64,000 nt of DNA from the NCBI GenBank assembly GCA_019671005.1, contig CM033744.1, forward strand, positions 7,530,208-7,594,207, given 5' to 3'. Each line of letters starts with the position of its first letter. Position 1 is the first letter of the stretch. The translations under genes were made by a program, and so were the position numbers. Positions 36,101 to 47,300 of this stretch are shown here, one piece after another. Under the pieces are notes generated by a model. That model was not told the DNA's origin. It did no database searches and was given only the letters and a program-made list of their open reading frames with translations. The DNA comes from Hibiscus mutabilis (lineage: Eukaryota; Streptophyta; Magnoliopsida; Malvales; Malvaceae).

Positions 36101-37183
36101 GATTCCTCTTCTTCCTAAACTCCTTTACATTTTATTCCATTATATTTACATGATCATGCATTTTTAATTTTTCTGTTTTTGCTTGTATATATGTGTTGTT
36201 TCATGCATTGGGGACAATGCACATCTTGGGTTTGGGGGTGTGCGTTTCTTCACATTTATGCCATGCATTTCATATTTAATTTTCTGTTTCCATGTCATTT
36301 AGGTCATTTAGGATAGATGCATACCGAACCACTAAAAAAAGAAATTTTTGCCTCAGTTTAATCTTGAAAAATGTTAGCATTTGTTAGGCAAGTTTAATTT
36401 GATCTAGGTGTCTGTCCAATATGGAAATTTTAATCTTTAGTTGTCATGCAATGCTAGCAGAATAGTATGCTAGGTTAGCTTGGCAATTGATCTCTAGTTT
36501 AGGGAACTAAAATTCCATTTAACACGTAGTATGTATCTAGTTCCTTAGCAAACTTAGACTTTTTGAAACTATGCTCAGATTTGAAAAAAAATCAAATGAT
36601 GTCAGGGTAAAAGAAACTAATAAGGTAGCAATGTTCTGCCAGGGCGATGAAAAAAATTGAACTCTCATCTACCTAGGGATAATAAGTTACTTGGGGCTTC
36701 GTGGTTTGCTCCCTCTTAGTTCTCAAGTCCAAAACCTTAGAGTATGAGTTGAAGAGAAAGCCTAGTGATGTCTAGATTAAGGTGGGGATTTGTGGTATGC
36801 TCCATCTTATCTCTCACGCTAAATAGTGTCACAAAGCAAGCTTAAATTAATGCCAACAAAAACCCTTGGCAAGAAGAAAAAAATGATAAAAATCTGAGTT
36901 TAGGTAGTAAAATTGGCTAAGAGAGTGAAATGACACTTGATGCATATTGCCTACACATCATGCACTCTTCATGAACTTAGACTAGAGTTATATTGCTGCA
37001 CTTGAATTACTACCTGCTTGGCATTATTGCACTGAGATACTGATGACAGAAATAGAGCCAAATTCTGCTTGCCAGCACGTGTTGGCATTCAACCAAAATT
37101 TTGTCGAGGTAACATTTTCACAGTTTTTGTTTTTATTTGGTTTGCATTACTTGAGGACAAGAAATGAGTTAGGTTTGGGGGTG
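36101..37183 (+). other. Gypsy 3' internal non-coding region with polypurine tract
   Basis: About 1.1 kb without coding capacity between the third ORF and the 3' LTR. Its final bases (gagttaggtttgggggtg) are purine-rich and directly abut the LTR, as a polypurine tract should. A very similar tttgggggtg occurs at about 36,231-36,240, perhaps an internal second tract. Confidence 0.6.
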
Positions 37184-38782
37184 TGTTACCTCTCCAAAAA
37201 TACTGTTTTTAATGCCAATCTTACAATGCTTTTGCTTGTTGTTAGGTGCATTTAGTTGCATTAGGATGTTAAAACCATGCATTTGCATAAGGAGTTTAGA
37301 ATTCTGTCTATGCCAGTGTGAAAGGTTGTTTTGTTGGCAATTTTGTAGGTTTGGCATGGGATTTGGCCTAGAAAAGCAACACAAGAAGGAATGCTAGAGA
37401 GAATGCTGAGTGTTGTTGGCACAGATAGACTAGACAAAGCCAAGCACCGGTTGGCAGAGAAGTGAAATTGATGCCATGCCAAGAAGTTGTTGGACCCCGA
37501 AAAAATAGGATATGATCAGGCTCCGAAAAGATAGCAATTGGATCAATCTCCGAAAAAATAGCGGATAAGATGGTGCCAAGACTGGTTGGCAGATTCATGC
37601 CAAGCTTGGACGCCAAGGCAGCGTCGGCAGTATGACGTCAGCCCTAGCCTGATCAACTCTCATTCAAATTGGGATAAGATGATTATCTCTTATCCCTTCA
37701 GCATTTAAAATTCAAATGAGGAGCTTATCTCATCCCTTCCTTGAACGCCTATTTAAACACCAACCAAGGAAGATCTTAGGGGGCGATTGAGAGATGATCG
37801 GAGTGAGGAGTTGGTGTGCAACGATTGACAACCGGCTGCACTTTGGAAGGGTGGTTCGACCAGCTTGGCCGAGGAGCCTGGATCTTGAAGGGCTGCATCG
37901 AGAGACCCCTTCTAGCCCATTTTCTCTTTCAAGTTGTTTTATTTTGTTTTAAATGATGATGTACTTAGGAAACATTTGCGATTTTTTGGTTAAGTCCCTC
38001 ATCATGAACTAATTTCATAGTTGGATGTTTGCATTGAACGCTAATTTATGTTTTAATTTTTAATAATAAATTTGCCTTGGCAATGTTTTATCTATTCGGC
38101 ATACTTTAATGTTTTCTAAATACTATGCCAAGCGAGGGCTGGCACTGTTGGCCTATTGCTCCTCAATATCTTAACAGACTTGGGGTGGCAACGATTGAGT
38201 TGTTGAATACTAAGGAGAGAAGCTTCGAGAGAAGTCGTTCAAGTAGATGAACTTACTTCGGGAGTGAAATCTACCCCTTAGGAGTATATATTGGATCTTA
38301 ATCAAATTGGTTTATTTAAAAGCATGCACTAAAGAGATATAGGGGTTTTTACATGATCAATTTAGGGCAATGACCATCGAGAGAGGCTTTGCTAATTTTG
38401 AATCTACTCAGCAAACAATGCCAAGACAAGTTATTATTAAAGGCTAGCACAGCATGAATAGCGTGAAAACCAGGCATTCCCTGCCAAGGCTCATCATTCA
38501 TTAAAGCACATTCCTTGCCAACGTCTTACTTTCATTTTTTATATTTTATTTCAAATATTTCCAAAACAAACTTCACAACAAAACAACTTTTACTCAAGGC
38601 AAGTAACAATCAAGCAATTGAATTCCAAGTCAATCTCTGTGGGAATGATACTCAGCTTACCAGTTGTTTTACTTGCAGACCGTGTATACTTGCACGCAAA
38701 AGACTCATCTTGGCACTGTTTTATATTTTTCCAACACATAACTTTTGCCTCTTTTGCTAGCATTTCACCTAGACAGTCTACA
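37184..38782 (+). repeat. 3' LTR of the gypsy element
   Basis: 1,599 bp, colinear with the 5' LTR with scattered substitutions and small indels (for example the ttggtggggg of the 5' copy at about 27,674 is deleted here near 38,022). It is followed by the CTTAG duplication. Confidence 0.92.
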
Positions 38783-38900
38783 CTTAGCCTCGCTCATTCT
38801 AAGCTCTTTGTTTAGTTTTATAGGCTGACCTAGTCAACTGACTAGAGTTCATCGACTAGGGTCACACGATTTTGCTAATGAGATTTTAGCCCGTGACAAT

Positions 38901-39041
38901 AACATTTAGCAGTTAAGCTCCTTGTAACTAGTATATAAGAAGGCTTCATGTAAAGTTGTAATCAAGTTTCGAGTTTATAAATCAGAATTATCTTCACTTG
39001 TTTTGATGATCAATGATTTATCACATATTCCTTTAGTAACA
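38901..39041 (+). repeat. Right part of the split copia 3' LTR
   Basis: It continues the LTR begun at 26,259 (ttagcagttaagctcc ... aagttgtaatcaagtttc) and ends near ccttTAGTAACA at about 39,041. TGG follows, as after the ends of related copia LTRs. Confidence 0.65.
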
Positions 39042-39554
39042 TGGATTCTACCTAATTTAATCTGCTCTCAAATAACTACATTTCCTGCCTCGGAGGTATC
39101 TATAGGCTTCCAGACGTTCTCTGAACAACCCAACTATAGATGGTACAAGAAAGAGTCGATAAAGACGAAAAGGTGATCACAGTGGTTCAAGAAAAGATGA
39201 TAATACATCTTAGGGCACTGACGATCTTGTAGCTCAAGAAAATGTTCGTTCTGTAACTGAGAAATCATTACAAAATGTTAATGTTGATAATATATATGGG
39301 GCACTAGCGATCTTGCGGCTCAAGAAAATATTCGCTTTGTTACCATGTTAGGAATATGAAGAAATGAGAATAAAAATAATATTAATTTGTAAACTTAAAA
39401 CTTGATTACAACTATAAATGAAGCTTGCTTATATATTAGTTACAAGAAGCTCAACTAACGTTATGCTAAACTAGATCTGTTAAACAAATTCAGTTGGCAT
39501 AACAACTAACTGCACTAACTCTGTTCAATCATTTTAGATCATACTTCGATAACA
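39042..39554 (-). mobile_element. Minus-strand copia: leader, primer site and 5' LTR
   Basis: 39,346-39,554 is a 209 bp LTR (TGTTAGG...CGATAACA in + coordinates), bounded TG/CA. Directly adjoining it on the lower-coordinate side is TGGTAACAAAGC (minus strand, 39,334-39,345), a variant of the initiator-Met primer site TGGTATCAGAGC. This marks it as a 5' LTR read on the minus strand. The 300 bp down to 39,042 would be its leader. The likely matching 3' LTR lies at 16,981-17,192. Confidence 0.65.
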
Positions 39555-39616
39555 ATTGAATGAAAAACATTTAAATTTTGCATGTATAATTGTAACAAAT
39601 CAAAATTCATGCATCG

Positions 39617-40545
39617 TGTCATGGGGCCATTACCCTCTTCCCAAAAGACATGTCTGATAGGATGTGCAACGCCACCGTATTTATATCCCAAGACCTCCCT
39701 TTTCTTTTCTGATGTGGGATTAATGACTTCTCCTCTTCCCAGGCGTGACATTCTCCCCCATTTAATCTCGTGACGCCCTCGTCACGAGCTTCCGCTCTCG
39801 TGATAGGCCACCTTGTCACAGTTGTCCACCCTGCCTACCCCACTCATGGGCGCTCGGCGTGAAATCAGACAGTCAAAGGGTCGCTCTGATACCACTTGTC
39901 ACGGGGCCACCGTATTTATATCCCAAGACCTCCCTTTTCTTTTCCGATGTGGGATTAATGACTTCTCCTCTTCCCAGGCGTGACATTCTCCCCCATTTAA
40001 TCTCGTGACGCCCTCGTCACGAGCTTCCGCTCTCGTGATAGGCCACCTTGTCACAGTTGTCCACCCTGCCTACCCCACTCATGGGCGCTCGGCGTGAAAT
40101 CGGACAGTCAAAGGGTCGCTCTGATACCACTTGTCACGGGGCCATTACCCTCTTCCCAAAAGACATGTCTGATAGGATGTGCAGCGCCACCGTATTTATA
40201 TCCCAAGACCTCCTTTTTCTTTTCCGGTGTGGGATTAATGACCTCTCCTCTTCCCAGGCGTGACATTCTCCCCCACTTAATCTCGTGACGCCCTCGTCAC
40301 GAGCTTCCGCTCTCGTGATAGGCCACCTTGTCACAGTTGTCCACCCTGCCTACCCCACTCATGGGCGCTCGGCGTGAAATCGGACAGTCAAAGGGTCGCT
40401 CTGATACCACTTGTCACGGGGTCATTACCCTCTTCCCAAAAGACATGTCTGATAGGATGTGCAGCGCCACCGTATTTATATCCCAAGACCTCCCTTTTCT
40501 TTTTCGATGTGGAATTAATGATCTCTCCTCTTCCCAGGCGTGACA
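39617..40545 (-). mobile_element. Tandem TRIM-like retrotransposon array: four LTRs, three internal segments
   Basis: On the minus strand the unit is a 134 bp LTR (TGTCACGCCTGGG ... GTGACA, with GGGATATAAATACGG as a likely TATA region), then AGTGGTATCAGAGC (initiator-Met primer site) and 146 bp of non-coding internal DNA ending in AAATGGGGGAGAA, a polypurine tract touching the next LTR. In + coordinates the LTRs are 39,617-39,750, 39,897-39,985 (45 bp internal deletion), 40,132-40,265 and 40,412-40,545. The internals are 39,751-39,896, 39,986-40,131 and 40,266-40,411. The copies are nearly identical. ATCG flanks the whole array on both sides (39,613-39,616; 40,546-40,549), a possible 4 bp target duplication. 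There is no coding capacity, so it depends on other elements. Confidence 0.85.
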
Positions 40546-41554
40546 ATCGCATTACACATAAATAAAATTTATGCACAATTTGATATTTATTTTTAATTTT
40601 AACTTATAAAATTAAAAGAAAAATAAAATATTACAAACACGGTTAAGAATAATTGAAAGAAATAATTATGAATTCAGAGAGATAGATCATAATTCTTACA
40701 TTTACCCCCACAAATTCTATAATTATTGAAGACTTCTTTTTAAAGCATAAATCCATTATTATTTTCCTTTTTGTTCACTCAAATCTTTCAAATCCCAACT
40801 GTTGCATTAATCTCACCGCCAAATCTATGCCTTCACCTTAAAGATATAATTATGCCTCCGGACCCTCTACTCTTTCGACCTTCAAAATTTAGCATGTTTA
40901 CTTTTAATTTCATAAAGTTATTTTATGTTTGTTTGATTGAAAAGTTGAATTCCTATTCATGACATTGTTAGTTTATTTTTATTAAAAATTGAATAAAAAA
41001 ATACATATTTCCCTCGTGGGGCTAATGCTGCTACTCACTTTACTTTTTAATTAGATAGAACACATTTTCATCTTTACTTTTTAATTATAAACAATAAATT
41101 GAATATAAGTTTTCATTTGAATTATAATTTCTAAATAAAGTATTTAAATGTTAAAAATACCAAATTTTACTTTGATGGAAATTCATTAATAATATTATCA
41201 ATTGGATTTTAATTTTAGTCGGTCAAAGTTGAAAACTAAATTCCTACAACAAAAAGTAGAGAGATTAAATTTTTAAAATTCGAATAGTACAGGGACATGG
41301 GGCAAAATTAAACCCAGATTAAGTGAAGCCTATACGAATCCACATGAACGGTCATATTTTTCAGGTCTTTATCTTCTTCAAATTCATTGACCAAGTTTCT
41401 TTTCAGTTTCCCCCCATTGATTTTCTCTTTGCTTTCACTCTCCATGAAGACGATTTTCTTGACCAGGGTGTTGAAAAAGAGAAATTAAAGGGAATTTTTT
41501 TTAAAGAAGTCAATTAGGGTAATAATGGTTGCTCTCTTTTTGCTTGTTTTTCAG
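40546..41554. other. AT-rich spacer
   Basis: About 1 kb of AT-rich DNA upstream of the next gene. The T/C-rich stretch near 41,390-41,450 could be its leader. No gene or paired repeat is recognised. Confidence 0.4.
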
Positions 41555-43195
41555 CTTGCAAGAACAAAAAGCACAAGCATTCGGTCCATGGGACTTCCTC
41601 TGTTAATCAAGTTAGATTTCTCTTCACTTTCATAATTTATAATTCTTGGGTTCATTTGTTTTTTTTTCAAAACAAATTTGTTCCATCCAGATATATGAAG
41701 CCAATTATGAAGCTGTTCTATCCAACAAGGAAGAAGATTTTTGGAAGCCCTTTAACCCCATCATAGTGAAAAAAGTAAGTAATGGCAGTCCAATTTCAGT
41801 CGTTATTCTCTTGTTTATTCATGTCTATGCATGTGTTCTGGGATGGATGGAGGGTGCAAGGGGCAGTCGCACTCCAAAAGTTTGGAACTCCTATATAGTT
41901 TAGATATTTTATTTATATTTTTATTGATAATTTGATATTGTACCCCTCAAATTTTGTAATTATATAGTTTTGTAATAGTTCGCACTCACTAACATAAAAT
42001 TTTGCGTGTATCCCTGTGTCGTGCTTGTTTCGTGTTGTGTAGAGAGATGCATGGGGAGCTATTGAACAACAGTGGTAAAAAGATGGTAGCTTTTGATTTG
42101 ACTGTGGAGACTCGTGAGGAATTGCCTGTTGAATCATCTGACAATTTGTTGAAAAATGAGGAACATGAGGAGACTGAAGGAACAGTTAAAGGAAGCGGAT
42201 GTTCTGGTTTGGATTTGAGTGCTTCAACTGTTGTTTGCAAGCCTCAAAACAATAGATATCAGAACAGTGCAGAAAGTGAGGATGAATTGAAAGATTTGGA
42301 TTTAGAAATAAATGATGGTAATGACGATGGCATTGCAAAGGCTAAAAATGAGCCACAATTGGACATGGAAGAGTCATCCGAGTCGCTGTTTTCGTTGTCG
42401 ATAGAGTCCAGGAAACTTGTTTGTGAAGTTGAATCGGATGAGAAGGAAGTCAGTAGTCCGATGCCAGGTGTGTTAAATTGAAATGCCAAAGATGAGGGTG
42501 ATCAGTGTGTGCAATCAGTTTTGCATCCTGTGGAAAATCTTCCTCAATGGAAAGGAGTGAAAGCAAAATCAAGCTCACCATTGAAGAATGAAGAAAAGGA
42601 GAACATCAATCTACTGGAAGGTTTCAATATACCGATTAGTCCGGAGCCTGATTTTTAAGCTCGGAACCTCGAGTGCAAAACTATGTTCCAATGGCAAGAA
42701 GCTGGCAGGGCAAGAGATTGCTGTTGATACTAGTCTTTCTAGCTGGCTAGTGGGACCCGAAAACACACCGAATTCAAAGGGTAGTACTAATTCAATTGGG
42801 AATTCAGCAGCATCCCGGAAGACAAATTCACCAAGAAGCTATGAAGATAGGCCTATTCTAGGAGCATTAACAGTGGAAGATCTTAAACATCATTCTGCAA
42901 CGAATTCTTCTAGAAAGTGCAGGAGCCGGAGTCCGGATGAAACACCTATCATAGGGACCGTTGGGAGCTACTGGAGTCATACTGGCCAGATAGTAGATAC
43001 CGATTCAAGCTCTCCGCGCAAAGGAACACTGAGAACAAGGAGCAAAATCACTCAGGCATACAAAGTGAGTTTTTCATATGTATGATGGAAGTGATAATTG
43101 TTTTGGTTGTGCAGGAAGAGAGACCGAGATGGAATGCTATACCATTCGAGGCAAGGTTGGAGGGAGCTTTGGATACAGGGATTGCAGGAGTATAG
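41555..43195 (+). pseudogene. Uncharacterised plant protein gene, broken by a stop and a frameshift
   Basis: Traceable exons are about 41,555-41,610 (ACKNKKHKHSVHGTSSVNQ), 41,691-41,774 (YEANYEAVLSNKEEDFWKPF), 42,047-43,064 and 43,115-43,195 (RPRWNAIPFEARLEGALDTG, stop). They have GT-AG borders in phase 0; the start exon is not found. The large exon is acidic and Ser-rich, then has conserved-looking boxes (DRPILGALTVEDLKHHS; SPDETPIIGTVGSYWSHTGQ). I cannot assign a function. Two lesions are seen: an in-frame TGA at 42,479-42,481 and one extra T in the run at 42,652-42,656, after which the frame must shift to continue. Sequencing error is possible, but the neighbouring PEX12 copy is also broken. 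In plants, proteins with these boxes are uncharacterised. Confidence 0.6.
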
Positions 43196-44325
43196 CATGT
43201 CTCTGCTGCGCATTCTCATGAATGTTTCTGTTGATATGCATTTTTGTTTGCTTCATTTGTTTGGTTGTGTGTTAGCATTAGATTTAGTGAAGAACTGAAC
43301 ATCCTCCTGGAATTTTCTCCAATTGATTCTTGATTTGGATGTCAAGTTTGTAGCTTGTTTAGCTTGTCTACATAATTTTGCATGGAAATAATGTTTGAAT
43401 GGCAAAATGAAATAGATTTCCTCTACCAATGAATCTGATTATTGAACTATTTTAGTGCTAATGGATCCCAAACATCATCATCAAATCAATCCGGGCAAAA
43501 GAACATGCTTAGCGTGGTACATGTTAAAGATGAAATTAAAGATTTACTGTAAATGGATTTTTTGTACAAATAGTGTTTATATGGTGACTGTCCATAGTTG
43601 GATGTTTGTAGTTTCAAAGCTACCTAAATGTTTACAGAAAATCTAATTTTTAAAAACGCCAGAAATAGTGGCAACAGTACAGCTAGAAAACAAGGAATTC
43701 CCTTTCTTTGTGCTCATCTTGGCCCTTGTTGTCCTTTGGCAGCTTTACATTCATCAATGATTCAGTTGTTGAAAATGTATAAAAATGAATTAATTCACAC
43801 ATCATGAAAGAGCCGCCTTATTTGGTCAATGTCTGCAGGCATTAATGTGACAGGGCAGCGCTTATACTGTGGCTATGAAATACAGCACAAATCAAATAAG
43901 TGCTTCAAGCTTAAGAAAGGGAAAAAATCCACTCAAAGCTGAAAAGAACTAAAGATGAAAATCATGGACGATCTAAATTTACGTATACACAGTTCTTTTC
44001 CCCGAACCTTGCAGAATCTTATCTTAAGCTTATAACAAATCAACTTTTATAAACTAGTAAAAACAACTAAATCTGTAAATGCATGAAAACTTTGGTTTTA
44101 AGCGGGTCTCCTTGAAGTTGGATAAAAGAGAGATTGCTTCTCATCAACAAGACAACAGCCTAATAAAAACATATTCATTTTGCTTAGAAAAGCCAAAGAT
44201 TGAAGGTGACTTAAGAAGATATTTACAATATTACTAGACTACTGCAAAGGGAGTCCAGTGAAGTTTCACATCAGGTTGGAACAGATGAGAAAAGGAAAAT
44301 ATAAATTGTCAAATTTATGACATGC
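43196..44325. other. Convergent intergenic region
   Basis: 1.1 kb between the 3' ends of the broken + gene and the PEX12 copy on the minus strand. It probably contains both 3' UTRs. No further gene is seen. Confidence 0.45.
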
Positions 44326-47300
44326 TTAAAGGGTGTCCTGAAAGGAATTCATGCATTCTATGAAGCTGGCAAGTTTCCCTACATATACCTGCACTGTGAA
44401 AAAAATATTCATTTGGTTCACCAAATAGAGTTTGAAGGCCTTACCTGGGAAACATACTTGTGTATGCAAGCATAACAAAAGACAAATCCTGAAACTGTAA
44501 CCACTGATGGATTTGCATGATTCTGTGAGCACAGTGGACAGATTGTTCTATCAGGTGGAAAGGGGATCCCGTCTTTGGCAACCTGCACGGATGATGAGTG
44601 AAATATATGGTTAAGCAACAGAGTGATTAAAGCTTGCCCCTTCTTATTTCTTCTATTTTTGGATTGATAAATTGAAAAAATAGAAATTTCTGCCAAATAT
44701 TTTATGACCAATGCAATAAAAGAAACAATGCCATCATATCCTAGGCGATATCCCTGATTTAATATCCATCAATATATACAATGAAACATATGTGAATAAA
44801 CATGCTCATAGATGATTCTCCATTTTCTTAAAAGAAATGCGGTCCACGAAATAACAAGGAATTGTTTAGTGAGCATGTGTGCATGTCCGTAAGTGAGGAG
44901 ACAGAGAGGAGAATTTCTCACCTTTGGGGGTGGCGGTGGTGGAGGTTGGGGATACACAGTCGGAGCCGACATTCTCTCTCCTCAGCAGATTGATACCACC
45001 ATTCCATCATCTATGATTATTGTGCACAAACAAAGATTATCCATATTGGAAAGGAAGTCGAAGCAAATTCCATTAGTATTTCCAGGAATAAAGTTGAACA
45101 GTTGCATGAAAATACAGGTTTCAAGGATCAAAAGAATAGCAAAGAATAGTTAACATAAAAATATTAACTTCAGAAAGGATAACAGAACTTTAAGAATTGT
45201 CGAATTTTATTGATATTAATTATTAAACCTCAGTGATGGCATCTGGTCTTATTTTATCAAGTTAAATAGAAATCCAGGAAAGTGGATGAAGGCTAAAGCA
45301 AAACTACACAAGCTTAAGAAAGTATCTATAAAAGAATATTACGAGTCAGCATGGCATACGGGTAGGGCTCACTGTTTTGGACTAAAACAAATAAGAAACC
45401 GATTGGTTTAGTTTGGTTTGGACCAGCTATTGCATATTTTTGCTTTGAAAAATGTATTATCCATAAATATTTTGCATATATTAAGTTTTTCAGATATAGT
45501 TATTAGTTAAAAATAATATATCATCCTTCAACCCCAAGGGGTAATAAATTTAATAACCAGTAAACTACACTTACTTTAAAGATAAATACTGCAGCAATTA
45601 AAAGGTTTGTGGATAATCCAGCACCACATATGCACATTTAAGCAAAGCTCCTTGTACAGCCTGCAGGAATCATATTGTCTAATGAGTATGCCCGCTTTAA
45701 CATCAGCTAAAGTTAGAGGAGCAATTTTGGTAAAAAAAAATTAATGGTCCTAACTAAAATATTCACAGAAACATACCTTTACCCATGGAGGCCCCGCAAC
45801 CTCTCACGTTCACGACTTCGAATTTTGGAAATTCTAGAAGAAGTATCCATCTACCTCGACATCAAATAAGTACACTGAGTATGTGTGCATATATGATATA
45901 AATAATAACAAAATGCAGAAGTGTGCATGTCTATGCAAGTGTATAGGGCATGGAAAAAGCATGAAGAAACAAAAATACTGCTGCATGTATATTAGAGTAA
46001 TAAAACACATAGACAGAGAACAGAAATTATTGTTGAGTCTAATACCAATTCTTGTCCCGTTGCTTGACAAACATGAATCCCAACGGCATTTAATCCAACA
46101 GAATAGAACCCAGTTGCATCCAGCAGATATAGAAGTTGATAAGTAAATGTTAGTCCTGCGCCACAAAATTCAAGATTAGATAAAAGCACATAACTTGAGA
46201 TCCGATCAAACTCCAAAGCATGGTCAAAGACAGATAATGGTCATTCAAAGCTCTTTCAAGGAATCACTACAAATATAAATACAATTGCAGTAAATCAGAA
46301 AACCTACAATATGGAGTCACAAATGAGAGTCCCGCATCCAGCAACCACAACTTAACTATTAACTTATTAATCGGTGATCACAACATATATTGCTCACCCC
46401 TTATATTTTTAATCCCATGTTCCACTTTAGGTCTTGGTAGTTCATGAACAATTATTACATTAATAAATGATCTTATTCGTGAAAACATGGATATAAAATG
46501 ATAACTTGGGTCCGAACACACCTTCAGTGGTAGCATGTATCCATGGATAACATTCGCCTATAATTTTCTGAATATTCTTCGCCAATCGTGTTCTTATTGT
46601 TGCTTCTGTTTCTGTTGATGTTCTTGAAGCAATGGAGGGCCCCCCCTTCAACAAAGTAGTTGATATCTTCAAATCTTTCATCACCAGGACCCCATAAACT
46701 TGATTGAAGCCTGGCTTCCCTTTCTTTGTTATAAATTGAATGCAATTTTGACTTAAGGTATGGCAACACAACCTAAAAAGACATAGCAAATCAGTGGTTA
46801 TTACTACATCCAACAAAAGTTGTTGGGGGACTGGTGTTAGAGCTTGTAATTCAAACTGTCAATACCCAAAACTAACGTTCCACAACAACAAATTACTTGG
46901 TTATAAGGTTCATAAAACATCTTAATAAGAAGAATAGAAAAATAGATGCAGAATTCTACCAAAAATACAACTGAAAGAACCCTTTGACGCTTTTCTAGAC
47001 TAGAGTGTTTGATCCCATCGCTAGTCTTTGATCGGATGTCAGCCTGATTTATTCTTACTTTTGCTGCTCTCCTCTGCAAGCCATATAGAGACTCAGCAAA
47101 AGAAGCATCTGTATAAGAATGTTATATCAGAAAAATGAGTCTCATCGAGCCAAACATAAATCTTCCAACTGCACTAACAAAATTAAAGTAAAACGTACAA
47201 CCAAACACTGCAAACAACATATAATGGGCATTACTATAAGCTTCCAACGTAAGAAACCGGCTAGAAAGATGTTGAATTCCATAAAGAGCTAATAATGATA

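Larger units (their letters stand above)
26836..38782 (+). mobile_element. Full-length Ty3/gypsy retrotransposon, 11.9 kb, decayed
   Basis: It has two LTRs (26,836-28,441 and 37,184-38,782), both TGTTACC...CTACA, and a perfect target duplication CTTAG on each side (26,831-26,835; 38,783-38,787). The internal order is primer site, gag, aspartic protease, RT, RNase H, integrase and an extra downstream ORF. That order, a tRNA-Asp-like primer site and the protease DLGAS motif suggest the Tat/Athila side of plant gypsy elements. Every ORF has stops or shifts, so it is non-autonomous now. By eye the first 190 bp of the LTRs differ at roughly one base in twenty. Confidence 0.93.
26346..38900. mobile_element. 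Small GTCACGG-ended element (about 610 bp net) interrupted by the gypsy element
   Basis: Between the two halves of the copia LTR, the outermost sequence is 26,346-26,830 on the left and 38,788-38,900 on the right. It starts (t)agagtcacgg and ends cccgtgaca(at), so the termini are short inverted repeats. This is compatible with a small solo LTR of a family with TGTCACGG-type ends, or another small element. AACAT at 26,341-26,345 and 38,901-38,905 may be the target duplication, though alignment to the intact copia LTR leaves the exact edges uncertain by a few bases. Confidence 0.45.
18528..39041 (+). mobile_element. Ty1/copia retrotransposon, plus-strand copy, 5'-truncated and host to nested insertions
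   Basis: The copia parts, read in order, are 18,528-18,660 (upstream of GAG-pre-integrase), 19,242-19,535 (GAG-pre-integrase and start of integrase), 20,994-23,057 (integrase core and RT), about 25,614-26,258 (RNase H and tail) and the split 3' LTR (26,259-26,345 and about 38,901-39,041). Everything between is later insertion. No 5' LTR, primer site, gag or protease is found at the left end, where it abuts the oppositely oriented copia remnant. Numerous stops show that it is long dead. Confidence 0.75.

Noticed and set aside
39617..40545. CRISPR-like or satellite array
   Set aside because: The regular alternation is explained by LTR, primer site and polypurine tract logic with flanking ATCG. 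The genome is a plant, and the units lack unique spacers.
39582..40565. Several repeated 60-70 codon open frames on both strands
   Set aside because: They repeat with the 280 bp TRIM-like unit and cross its LTR boundaries, so they are by-products of the array rather than genes.
42476..42522. A tiny intron that would remove the TGA at 42,479
   Set aside because: The only GT...AG pair would give an intron of about 40 bases, below the usual plant minimum, and would not repair the later frameshift.
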